Source: DATDOO01 sp035293245 (GTDB lineage: Bacteria > Pseudomonadota > Gammaproteobacteria > Methylococcales > Methylococcaceae). Taken from it: DNA of 5,793 nt. The DNA lies in assembly GCA_035293245.1 (NCBI GenBank), contig DATDOO010000286.1, positions 1-5,793 of the forward strand. Direction: 5' to 3'. Under the pieces are notes generated by a model. It saw only the letters and a list, made by a program, of their open reading frames with translations. It was not told where the DNA came from and did no database searches. Positions 1 to 5,736 of the stretch are shown in pieces. Made by a program: the position numbers and the translations under genes. How positions within the stretch are numbered: the first letter of the stretch is position 1; each line of letters opens with the position of its first letter.

Positions 1-386
1 ATGCTGAGCGAATAAGGCTCCTGGCCGCTGGAGCACGCCGCCGACCAGATGCGGATTCCGCCCGCGCGCGCGCTGGCCAGTTCGGGAAAGACGCTGCGCC
101 GCAATTCGTCGAACTGGCTGGGGTCGCGGAACCAGGAAGTTTCGTGGGTCGTCATGACATCCACGATGCGCGCCCTCATCGCCAGTGGGAGCGTCCGTTC
201 CTTCAGTGCCCGCGCCAACTCGCCGAGCGAGCCGTACCCGCTTTCCCGCAACAGGCTGCCCAGCCGATTCTTGATGAGGTACTGCTTGCCTTCATCCAGA
301 ACGATCCCGCAACTGTCACTGAGGAAACCTTGGAATACACGGAAATCATCCAGGGTCAGTTCCCTCGCGCCACCGGATGAATGCAT
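1..386 (-). CDS. cheR: Chemotaxis protein methyltransferase CheR (N-terminal part, cut by window edge)
   Basis: CheR transfers methyl groups from S-adenosylmethionine to glutamates of chemoreceptors in the cytoplasm, setting their sensitivity during adaptation. The gene reads leftwards from an ATG at 386 and stays open to the edge, giving 128 complete codons of a protein usually about 270-290 residues long. Residues 11-75 form the helical CheR N-terminal domain (LTLDDFRVFQGFLSDSCGI). The family signature TTHETSWFRD lies at 79-88, and the start of the methyltransferase fold with the SAM-binding loop IWSAACSSGQEPYS at 113-126. The His in TTHET, instead of the enteric Asn, is as I recall it in the Pseudomonas/Vibrio type, so it is not a defect. 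A partial ribosome binding site AAGGG (393-397) sits 6 nt before the start. The start lies only 11 nt after the cheV stop, so the two are probably co-transcribed. The identification is firm; the C-terminal half is unseen. Confidence 0.95.
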   Translation of the reverse strand, partial: MHSSGGARELTLDDFRVFQGFLSDSCGIVLDEGKQYLIKNRLGSLLRESGYGSLGELARALKERTLPLAMRARIVDVMTTHETSWFRDPSQFDELRRSVFPELASARAGGIRIWSAACSSGQEPYSLS

Positions 387-397
387 CCGCCGCCCTT

Positions 398-1339
398 TCA
401 GCCGGCCAACTGGAGAAATCGGCGATGTTCCGCCACCCGGGCCTGGACGATGGAGGCCAGTTCGTCGGGGTTGTACTTGGCCAGGAACCGGTTGGCACCG
501 ACCTTGTCCACCATGGTCTGGTTGAACACCCCACTCATTGAAGTGTGCAGAATGACGTACAGATCCTTGAGGGCGGGATCCTTACGAATGCTGGCCGTGA
601 GGGTATAGCCGTCCATGCGCGGCATTTCGATGTCGGAAATGACCAAGGCGAGGAACACAGGCAGTTCCTTGCCTTCCTTCTCCCAGGCCTGAAGCTGTTC
701 CAGCGCCTCCTGCCCGTCCCGGCACAGCGTGCTGGTCAGGTTGAGCTGATCCAGCACCCGCTTGACCTGATTGCGCGCCACGCTGGAGTCGTCCACGACC
801 AGCACGTGCTCGCCCTCCGTCTGGATGGAGCGGTCGATCACCCCATCGGATACGTGCTCCGTACCGCCGATGACCTCTTTCATCACCTTTTCCACGTCGA
901 TGATTTCGACCAGTTCATTGTCGATTTCCGTGACGGCGGTCAGGTAGCCTTCCCGCTCGGTGCCCTTCGGCGGCGGCTTCATCTGCGACCAGCCCATGTT
1001 GACGATGCGATCCACCGCCGACACCAGGAAGCCCTGCACGGAGCGATTGTATTCGGTGATCACCACATAGCCGCCGGAACCCCGCTCCATGGGTCGCGCA
1101 CCGATGGCCATCGCCAGGTCCATCACCGGGATGGTCTTGCCGCGCAGGTGGGCGATGCCGCACACCACCGAATGGGAACGCGGTATCTGCGTCAGGCTCG
1201 GACACTGGATCACTTCCTGGACCTTGAAGACGTTGATGCCGAAGCGTTGCTTGGTACCCAGCTTGAACAGCAAGAGTTCCAGACGATTGTGCCCGGCCAG
1301 TTTGGTGCGTTGATCGACGCCTTCGAGTAAGCCTGCCAT
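398..1339 (-). CDS. cheV: Chemotaxis coupling protein CheV (CheW domain fused to a response-regulator receiver)
   Basis: CheV links chemoreceptors to the kinase CheA like CheW, and its receiver domain can be phosphorylated by CheA to tune the response. The 313-residue product matches the usual CheV length. The CheW-like domain spans about residues 15-160 (LLLFKLGTKQRFGINVFKVQEV; HLRGKTIPVMDL at 64-75). The receiver spans about 177-310: acidic pair D183-D184, phospho-acceptor D236 in ISDIEMPRMDG, T266 in ILHTS and K288 in FLAKYNPDEL. All receiver catalytic residues are therefore present. The frame is open further upstream to 1720, but the ATG at 1339 is chosen because it has a ribosome binding site (GGAG at 1347-1350, 7 nt away), begins the typical MAGLLEGVDQRT N-terminus, and the extra 127 codons would run antisense into flgA. 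A perfect TATAAT lies just upstream. cheR follows after 11 nt. Paralogous CheV copies are common, so the exact orthologue is not certain. Confidence 0.95.
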   Translation of the reverse strand: MAGLLEGVDQRTKLAGHNRLELLLFKLGTKQRFGINVFKVQEVIQCPSLTQIPRSHSVVCGIAHLRGKTIPVMDLAMAIGARPMERGSGGYVVITEYNRSVQGFLVSAVDRIVNMGWSQMKPPPKGTEREGYLTAVTEIDNELVEIIDVEKVMKEVIGGTEHVSDGVIDRSIQTEGEHVLVVDDSSVARNQVKRVLDQLNLTSTLCRDGQEALEQLQAWEKEGKELPVFLALVISDIEMPRMDGYTLTASIRKDPALKDLYVILHTSMSGVFNQTMVDKVGANRFLAKYNPDELASIVQARVAEHRRFLQLAG

Positions 1340-1355
1340 CTTCGTTCTCCGCCAA

Positions 1356-1369
1356 GGAAGGTACTTTGC
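1356..1369 (+). promoter_or_regulatory. Weak sigma-54-like -24/-12 candidate for flgA
   Basis: GG at 1356-1357 and GC at 1368-1369 are exactly 10 nt apart, the invariant spacing of sigma-54 promoters. The -12 half reads TTTGC, which fits. The -24 half reads AGGAAG and fits TGGCAC poorly. A start near 1381 would give a leader of about 44 nt before flgA. In Pseudomonas and Vibrio many early flagellar genes, including flgA in some species, depend on sigma-54, which makes the match plausible but not strong. No sigma-28 type site is visible. Confidence 0.2.
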
Positions 1370-1373
1370 CTGT

Positions 1374-1379
1374 ATTATA
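1374..1379 (-). promoter_or_regulatory. Candidate -10 box (TATAAT) for cheV-cheR
   Basis: Read on the minus strand this is a perfect TATAAT, the consensus -10 hexamer of housekeeping sigma factors and rare in this GC-rich sequence. Transcription would begin near 1367, leaving a leader of about 28 nt before the cheV ATG. I do not see a good -35 hexamer 16-18 bp upstream (the 17-bp position reads CGGCGA), so activation by another factor or a chance match is possible. Confidence 0.45.
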
Positions 1380-1398
1380 AGTGAGAAGTGGACTAGTC

Positions 1399-1412
1399 GC
1401 CGGTTTCCCGGC
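1399..1412 (+). repeat. Small inverted repeat in the flgA leader
   Basis: GCCGG (1399-1403) and CCGGC (1408-1412) can pair around a 4-nt TTTC loop. The hairpin would end 12 nt before the flgA start codon, where a ribosome binding site is normally found and where none is seen. It could affect translation initiation, but a 5-bp stem is easily met by chance in GC-rich DNA. Confidence 0.3.
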
Positions 1413-1424
1413 TCCAGCGCGACC

Positions 1425-2141
1425 ATGCCGCATCCCTCGCATCTCCTGTTCCGCGCCGCGGCGGCCTTAAGCCTGTCTTTCGCCGCGTTCGCCGCGCCCC
1501 CGGCGCGGGAAAACCAGCCCCATGAAACCATTCTCGACACGGCACGCGCTTTTCTTGAGTCCGGCGCGCGGCACGAAAACGGCGAAACCGTGATCGACGT
1601 GGCGCCCATCGATCCGCGCCTGCAACTGGCGGCCTGCGACGCTCCCCTCGAAGCCCTCGGCCATTCGGACACGCCCCATTCGGGCAGCGCGACGGTCGGC
1701 GTGCGCTGCGCGGGCAGCAACCCCTGGACCGTCTATGTGCGCGCCACGGTGCATCTGTTTCTGGATGTGGCCGTGCTGCGCAACGCGCGGGCCAAGGACG
1801 CGATCGTCGGCGAGGCGGACCTCGATTTTGTCCGCAAGGACGCCGCCGGACTGCGCGGCGGCTATCTTTCCGACCCGGCCCAGATCATGGGCCGTCAGCT
1901 GAAGCGCGCCTTGCCGGCCGGAACGGTGCTTACGCCGGACGTCCTGACGGCGCCGCGCATCGTTCGGCGAGGCCAACAGGTGGTGATTCGTTCCAGCGGC
2001 GCGGCTTTGAGCGTGCAGATGAGCGGCGAGGCGCTGGAGGATGGCGAGGACGGCCAGCGCATTCATGTCCGCAACTCGCAGTCGCGGCGCATCGTCGAAG
2101 GCCGGGTCGTGGCACCGGGCGTGGTGGAAATCGGCCGGTAG
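1425..2141 (+). CDS. flgA: Flagellar basal-body P-ring formation protein FlgA
   Basis: FlgA is a periplasmic chaperone that helps FlgI subunits assemble into the P-ring around the flagellar rod. The product is 238 residues, normal for the family. Residues 1-23 look like a Sec signal peptide: HLLFR, then a hydrophobic Ala/Leu core, with likely cleavage at AFA-A or just after. The middle (about 30-115) carries the FlgA N-terminal region with two Cys (C71 and C95) that could form a disulfide. From about 118 to the end lies the SAF-type domain: RNARAKDAIVGEADLDF, GRQLKRALPAGTVLTPDVL, RRGQQVVI and the closing EGRVVAPGVVEI. The ATG at 1425 is the only usable start in frame and directly opens the signal peptide, though no clear ribosome binding site precedes it. 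The gene is divergent from cheV-cheR, as in Vibrio. The usual next genes, flgM and flgN, are missing. Confidence 0.95.
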   Translation: MPHPSHLLFRAAAALSLSFAAFAAPPARENQPHETILDTARAFLESGARHENGETVIDVAPIDPRLQLAACDAPLEALGHSDTPHSGSATVGVRCAGSNPWTVYVRATVHLFLDVAVLRNARAKDAIVGEADLDFVRKDAAGLRGGYLSDPAQIMGRQLKRALPAGTVLTPDVLTAPRIVRRGQQVVIRSSGAALSVQMSGEALEDGEDGQRIHVRNSQSRRIVEGRVVAPGVVEIGR

Positions 2142-2150
2142 GAACAGTGG

Positions 2151-2187
2151 GCGGGAAAAGGGGCGGATAGCGTCTCGCCCATCCCGC
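2151..2187. terminator. Imperfect stem-loop between convergent flgA and the DUF2628 gene
   Basis: An outer stem GCGGGA (2151-2156) / TCCCGC (2182-2187) encloses an inner stem GGGCG (2161-2165) / CGCCC (2176-2180) with a 10-nt loop and an asymmetric bulge (4 nt against 1). It starts 10 nt after the flgA stop, in the 94-bp gap where both genes end, so a bidirectional 3'-end structure is plausible. Neither strand shows a U-rich tail, so it is not a classic intrinsic terminator. Confidence 0.3.
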
Positions 2188-2235
2188 AAGGGTTCCCCGA
2201 TCTTCAGGGTGTTGTGCCCGGTGCTTGGGGAGCCG

Positions 2236-2733
2236 TCAACTCCGCGGCTTGTACAGAGTGCTGCGGTGATGGCTCTTTTCGATGTAATCGAGCGTCGACC
2301 AGACCGCAACGCCCAGCAAACCGATCACGCCCAGCGTACCGAATACATAAGGCACCCAAGCTTTCACGCCGCCTTTTTGCCGCAGGGCGTCCTCGTCGCT
2401 GTCCGGATCGCGCTCTTCCTCCAGCTGGCGGACGTGCCGGTAGTAGTAGTAATCGCCGGTCAGTCCGTAGAAAATCGCCGTGGCAATCCACATTAGAATG
2501 AATATGCCTTCTTCGCCGAGGATTTCCTCCAGGAAGCTGGCGGGGCCGAAGAAGAGGGCGAACTTCCAGAAATTGCCGTTCATGCGCCGATACAACCCCC
2601 ACACGCCCATGAACAGGAAAGCCGACCAGTTCCAGGTGGGGAAATAACGCCCGCCGCGCTTGTCGAATTTTGCGAATTGGTTCAGGTAATACTCGGTGTG
2701 CCGCTCACCGATCAAAACTTCATCGTGTTGCAT
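2236..2733 (-). CDS. DUF2628-type small membrane protein, function unknown
   Basis: The 165-residue product carries the DUF2628 pattern: a short polar N-terminus (YYLNQFAKFDKRGG at 15-28) followed by FPTWNWSAFLFMGVWGLYRRM (31-51), the aromatic hallmark of this family. Hydrophobic segments lie at about 36-48, 55-64, 75-92 and 126-146, so it is likely a multi-pass inner-membrane protein. A charged stretch follows a four-tyrosine run (YYYYRHVRQLEEERDPDSDED, about 95-115) and would sit between the last two segments. The C-terminus is basic. The ATG at 2733 is chosen over one 17 codons upstream because a near-perfect Shine-Dalgarno GGGAGGAG (2738-2745) precedes it and the upstream codons look non-coding. 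Upstream, TATAAC (2789-2794, minus strand) is a possible -10 box. The gene stands alone, convergent with flgA and divergent from rluC. No biochemical role is known to me, so I assign none. Confidence 0.85.
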   Translation of the reverse strand: MQHDEVLIGERHTEYYLNQFAKFDKRGGRYFPTWNWSAFLFMGVWGLYRRMNGNFWKFALFFGPASFLEEILGEEGIFILMWIATAIFYGLTGDYYYYRHVRQLEEERDPDSDEDALRQKGGVKAWVPYVFGTLGVIGLLGVAVWSTLDYIEKSHHRSTLYKPRS

Positions 2734-2737
2734 TGCG

Positions 2738-2745
2738 CTCCTCCC
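2738..2745 (-). promoter_or_regulatory. Strong ribosome binding site fixing the DUF2628 gene start
   Basis: On the minus strand this reads GGGAGGAG, with the GGAGG core 6 nt from the ATG at 2733. It is the best Shine-Dalgarno match in the window and rules out the longer reading starting at 2784. Confidence 0.75.
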
Positions 2746-3008
2746 GCAAAGCCCGGGCCGCTGACTTTGTTGTTTTAAATGCACGCCGGTTATAAAAGAT
2801 AGGCGGCGCGAATTTTATCCCGTTCACGATAGGGAAGGGAGTCGCACCGCCGGGAAGACACCCGAGGTCGGTCAAAGGGAGCGGCCGGCTGGCCGGCGGG
2901 GGATCGCCGCCTTCGTATATTGCATTGCGTTCATAAGGTTACAATCGAAATCGGCCTGAGGCCGAACCCACTGTTAAGCTATTCCCTATCTCACCAGTCA
3001 TTTATTGC
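2746..3008. other. Divergent intergenic region between the DUF2628 gene and rluC
   Basis: I see no convincing gene in this stretch. The left part (about 2765-2820) is AT-rich compared with its surroundings and holds possible -10 elements for the minus-strand gene. The middle (2881-2911) is very GC-rich: GCCGGC occurs at 2884-2889 and again at 2892-2897, and GGCGG (2895-2899) can pair with CCGCC (2907-2911). The right part holds TACAAT (2940-2945), a possible -10 for rluC without a clear -35, followed by a perfect inverted repeat TCGGCC-TGA-GGCCGA (2951-2965). In many Gammaproteobacteria the divergent partner of rluC is rne; its coding sequence is not here. Confidence 0.6.
2951..2965 (+). repeat. 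Inverted repeat in the rluC leader
   Basis: TCGGCC (2951-2956) and GGCCGA (2960-2965) form a perfect 6-bp stem around a TGA loop. It lies between the possible rluC -10 box (2940-2945) and the start codon, 43 nt upstream of the ATG. It could be a leader hairpin or a protein-binding site. Confidence 0.35.
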
Positions 3009-3962
3009 ATGATCGTTTCCGCCAGCGAACCGCCGCGCGCCCAGCGGCTGGAAATCGCCGATGAATTCGCCGGGCAGCGGCTGGACAATTTCCTCTTCCG
3101 CCACCTCAAGGGCGTACCCAAGAGCCGAGTGTACCGCATGCTGCGTACCGGAGAAGTGCGCGTCAACGGTGGACGGGCCAAGGCGGACGTCCGGCTGGCC
3201 GGTGGCGATGTACTGCGCATCCCCCCGGTCCGGACGGCGGCGCGGGACACGGAAGTCGTCGCCTCGCCCCGGCTGCGCGAGCACCTGGAGGCACGCATTC
3301 TCTTCGAGGACGACCACCTCCTGGTGCTGAACAAGCCGGTCGGCCTGCCGGTGCACGGCGGCACGGGACAAAGCGCCGGGGTGATCGAAAGCCTGCGCCT
3401 CCTGCGTCCCGAGGCGCGGTTTCTCGAACTGGTGCATCGCCTGGACCGGGATACCTCGGGCATCCTTCTGATCGCCAAAAAACGCTGCGCGCTCACCACG
3501 TTGCACGCCCTGTTTCGCGGCGACGGGATGGACAAGCGCTACCTGGCGCTGCTGAGCGGCGCCTGGGCCCGGCAGCGGCTGCTGGTGGACGCGCCGCTGG
3601 AGAAAAACGTCCGGCAGGGGGGCGAGCGCATGGTCAAAGTCTCGCGCGCCGGCAAGAGCGCGCAAACCGAATTCCGCCGCCTCAAGCGCTTTAATACCGC
3701 CACCCTGGTCGAGGCGCGCCCGCTCACCGGGCGCACGCACCAGATTCGCGTCCACGCCTTGCATCTGGGCCATCCGCTCGCGGGAGACGAGCGCTACGGC
3801 GACGAGAACGCCAACCGCGAATTCCGCCGCCTGGGGCTTCGACGTCTTTTTTTGCACGCGGCCGAACTGCATTTTGCCCATCCCGCCAGCGGCGAGATGC
3901 TGCACCTCGCCGCCGCCCCCGATCCCGAACTGGAAACCTTTCTGGAGACTCTTGCCCCATGA
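3009..3962 (+). CDS. rluC: 23S rRNA pseudouridine synthase RluC (RluA family)
   Basis: RluC converts uridines 955, 2504 and 2580 of E. coli 23S rRNA to pseudouridine during large-subunit maturation. The 317-residue product has the normal architecture: an S4 RNA-binding domain at about 18-75 (GQRLDNFLFRHLKGVPKSRVYRMLR, GEVRVNGGRAK), then the RluA catalytic domain from about 95. The signature HRLDRDTSG (143-151) holds the catalytic Asp146. LVLNKPVGLPVH (105-116), LTGRTHQIRVH (239-249) and HPLAGDERYG (255-264) are further family motifs. The ATG at 3009 places the S4 domain at the usual distance from the N-terminus and no in-frame alternative exists just upstream, although it lacks a Shine-Dalgarno sequence. 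It is the first gene of an operon: its stop overlaps the next start as ATGA. The specificity (RluC rather than another RluA-family member) is supported by the HAD-sppA neighbourhood. Confidence 0.95.
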   Translation: MIVSASEPPRAQRLEIADEFAGQRLDNFLFRHLKGVPKSRVYRMLRTGEVRVNGGRAKADVRLAGGDVLRIPPVRTAARDTEVVASPRLREHLEARILFEDDHLLVLNKPVGLPVHGGTGQSAGVIESLRLLRPEARFLELVHRLDRDTSGILLIAKKRCALTTLHALFRGDGMDKRYLALLSGAWARQRLLVDAPLEKNVRQGGERMVKVSRAGKSAQTEFRRLKRFNTATLVEARPLTGRTHQIRVHALHLGHPLAGDERYGDENANREFRRLGLRRLFLHAAELHFAHPASGEMLHLAAAPDPELETFLETLAP

Positions 3963-4609
3963 CGCGCTCCTTCGACGTGCTGGCTTTCGACTGGGACGGC
4001 ACGCTCATCGACTCCATCGGCTGGATCGTCCAGTGCCTGCAATACGCCGCCCGCACCTGCGAATTGGCAGTGCCCGGCGAAGCCGCGGCCCGCGACGTCA
4101 TCGGCCTGAGCCTGACCAACGCCTTCGGCACGCTGTTTCCCGCGTCGTCCCCAGCCCAGCGCCAGCAACTGATCGCAGGCTACCGGGAGCTGTATTTCAG
4201 CCACGACACCCGCCCGGAAGACCTGTTCCCCGGCGTCGCCGAAATGCTTGAAGAATTCAAGGCGCGCGGCTACCGCCTGGCCGTCGCCACCGGCAAGGCG
4301 ACCGACGGCCTGCGCCTGGCCCTGGAAGGCGCGGGCGTTGCGTCGCTGTTCGATTCCACCCGCTGCGCCGAGCAGACCGCCTCCAAGCCCGATCCCCTGA
4401 TGCTGCACGAGATCATGATCGATCTGGGGGTGCCCCCCGAACGTGTGTTGATGGTCGGCGACTCGGTGCACGACCTGCAAATGGCCCACAACGCCCGTGT
4501 CGCCAGCGCCGCCGTGACCTGCGGAGCCAACCGTCCCGAACAGTTGCTGCCCCTCAAGCCGCGCTGGTGCCTGAATCGCGCCCCCGATCTGCTGGCTATA
4601 CTGGACTGA
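3959..4609 (+). CDS. HAD-family hydrolase, phosphoglycolate phosphatase-like
   Basis: A cytoplasmic haloacid dehalogenase-type phosphatase of 216 residues, a usual length for the Gph-like group. All four HAD motifs are intact: motif I FDWDGTLIDS (nucleophile D11, acid/base D13), motif II ATGK (T111), motif III SKPDP (K143) and motif IV GDSVHD (D168, D172). A helical cap (type C1) fills about residues 16-88. The likely chemistry is Mg-dependent hydrolysis of a small phosphate ester; phosphoglycolate, a nucleotide or a sugar phosphate are all possible, and sequence alone does not decide. The start overlaps the rluC stop (ATGA), so translation is probably coupled; a GGAG lies at 3944-3947, inside rluC. 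The same rluC-HAD-sppA order is known from Pseudomonas and relatives, so this is the conserved neighbour of rluC and not necessarily the true gph of the organism. Confidence 0.93.
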   Translation: MTRSFDVLAFDWDGTLIDSIGWIVQCLQYAARTCELAVPGEAAARDVIGLSLTNAFGTLFPASSPAQRQQLIAGYRELYFSHDTRPEDLFPGVAEMLEEFKARGYRLAVATGKATDGLRLALEGAGVASLFDSTRCAEQTASKPDPLMLHEIMIDLGVPPERVLMVGDSVHDLQMAHNARVASAAVTCGANRPEQLLPLKPRWCLNRAPDLLAILD

Positions 4610-4646
4610 CCGGCTTTTCCCATTCACTCCGCTACAGGCTTCTGCC

Positions 4647-5621
4647 ATGACCACGACGAACGAAACGCCTCCCCGCCCCCCGCAACCGTGGGAGCGCGAC
4701 CTGCTGGAAAAGGTGCTGCTGGAATCCCTGAACGAACAACGCCGCGCGCGGCGCTGGAACGTTTTCTTCAAGGTATCGCTGCTGGTCTACCTGGGACTGG
4801 CCTTCTGGCTGGCCAGCGCGCCTTTTTCCGAAATCCCCCTGAGTGCCGGCAAAGGAAAACACACCGCCGTGGTGGACATCTCCGGCGTCATCATGGACAG
4901 CGCGGATACCAATGCCGAGACGGTGATCGACGGCCTCAAGGACGCCATCAAGGACAAGAACACCCAGGGCGTCGTCCTGCGCATGAACAGCCCGGGCGGC
5001 TCGCCGGTGCAGTCCGCCTACATTTACGACGCGATCCGCCGCATCAAGGCCGAGCACCCCGACCTGCCGCTGTACGCCGTAGTCGAGGACATGTGCGCCT
5101 CCGGGTGCTATTACATTGCCGCCGCCGCCGACAAGATCTTCGTCAACCCCTCCAGCATCGTCGGCTCCATCGGCGTCATCATGAACGGCTTCGGCTTTGT
5201 CGACACCCTCGACAAGCTGGGCGTGGAGCGGCGGGTGCTGACTGCCGGTGCGCACAAGGCCATCCTCGACCCGTTTTCGCCGGTCAAGCCGGAGGAAAGG
5301 CAGCACATCCAGGCGCTGATCGACACCGTGCACCGCCAGTTCATCGACGCGGTCAAACAGGGGCGCGGCGACCGCCTGAAGGCGGAGGAACATCCCGAAC
5401 TGTTCTCCGGCCTGGTGTGGACGGGAAACCAGGGCATCGAGCTGGGCCTGGTCGACGCGGTCGGTTCGGCGCGCGATGTGGCCAAGGACGCCATCGGTGC
5501 GGAGAAGCTGGTCAACTTCACCCCCCACGAGAACCTTCTGGACCGTCTGACGAGCAAAATGGGCTCTGCCGCCGGCAGGACGCTGCATGAGGAGTTGGCG
5601 GCTAAATTGCGGTTGGAGTAA
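4647..5621 (+). CDS. sppA: Signal peptide peptidase SppA, 36K short form (peptidase family S49)
   Basis: A membrane-anchored serine protease that degrades signal peptides left in the inner membrane after secretion. The 324-residue product is the short single-domain form, which must oligomerise, unlike the 67K E. coli enzyme. Residues 1-38 are charged and cytoplasmic. One transmembrane segment follows at about 39-58 (VFFKVSLLVYLGLAFWLASA), and the protease domain then faces the periplasm. It contains VVLRMNSPGGS (109-119), the nucleophile S152 in CASGCYYIAAAADKIFVNP, VGSIGV (172-177), and the general-base K204 in AGAHKAILDPFSP. The Ser/Lys dyad is assigned by analogy with Bacillus SppA. C150 and C154 flank the nucleophile; in most relatives the second is Gly or Ala. 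The start is 37 nt after the HAD gene with only a weak AGG ribosome site, consistent with operon read-through. Confidence 0.94.
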   Translation: MTTTNETPPRPPQPWERDLLEKVLLESLNEQRRARRWNVFFKVSLLVYLGLAFWLASAPFSEIPLSAGKGKHTAVVDISGVIMDSADTNAETVIDGLKDAIKDKNTQGVVLRMNSPGGSPVQSAYIYDAIRRIKAEHPDLPLYAVVEDMCASGCYYIAAAADKIFVNPSSIVGSIGVIMNGFGFVDTLDKLGVERRVLTAGAHKAILDPFSPVKPEERQHIQALIDTVHRQFIDAVKQGRGDRLKAEEHPELFSGLVWTGNQGIELGLVDAVGSARDVAKDAIGAEKLVNFTPHENLLDRLTSKMGSAAGRTLHEELAAKLRLE

Positions 5622-5660
5622 TTCTGGACCTGTTGATTCCCCTGTCCATCTCAAATTGAG

Positions 5661-5678
5661 CGCCTACGGCGGGTTTAT
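5661..5678 (+). terminator. Weak terminator candidate after sppA
   Basis: A 4-bp stem CGCC/GGCG with a TAC loop is followed by GGTTTATT. It is the only hairpin with some downstream T content near the end of the rluC-HAD-sppA operon, but the stem is short and the T-run is interrupted, so support is weak. Confidence 0.2.
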
Positions 5679-5683
5679 TCAAT

Positions 5684-5701
5684 GCGGGGTTTCGCCCCCG
5701 C
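5684..5701. repeat. GC-rich stem-loop in the sppA downstream region
   Basis: GCGGGG (5684-5689) pairs perfectly with CCCCGC (5696-5701) around a TTTCGC loop. It is the strongest of the six inverted repeats in the tail. There is no T-run after it on the plus strand, so it looks more like part of an intergenic repeat than a terminator. Confidence 0.5.
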
Positions 5702-5722
5702 GCGACGAGGTACTTTTGCTCC

Positions 5723-5736
5723 GCGCATCCATGCGC
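5723..5736. repeat. Near-perfect palindrome GCGCAT-CC-ATGCGC
   Basis: Six-base arms are separated by only 2 nt, which favours a dyad-symmetric protein site or cruciform-like repeat element over an RNA hairpin. It is directly flanked by a further small inverted repeat at 5740-5750. Confidence 0.4.

Noticed and set aside
545..1330. 261-codon open frame on the plus strand opposite cheV
   Set aside because: It mirrors CheV codons, is full of His and Asp, and matches no family I know.
1340..1720. N-terminal extension of CheV to an upstream ATG at 1720 (127 extra codons)
   Set aside because: It runs antisense through the start of flgA, has no CheV-family similarity, and the ATG at 1339 has a proper ribosome binding site and the normal CheV N-terminus.
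1467..2309. 280-codon open frame on the minus strand opposite flgA
   Set aside because: It overlaps the signal peptide and SAF domain of FlgA in antisense and has no domain of its own.
2734..2784. 17-codon extension of the DUF2628 protein
   Set aside because: The strong Shine-Dalgarno sequence at 2738-2745 lies inside this extension and serves the ATG at 2733.
2991..3905. 304-codon open frame on the minus strand opposite rluC, and a 325-codon one at 3794-4771 opposite rluC/HAD/sppA
   Set aside because: Both are mirror frames of well-supported genes and show no recognisable family or ribosome site.
4632..5654. 340-codon open frame on the minus strand opposite sppA
   Set aside because: It is antisense to a clear SppA gene with all motifs; its translation is rich in Val, Asp, Gly, Arg and His with no domain, typical of the mirror frame of a GC-rich gene.
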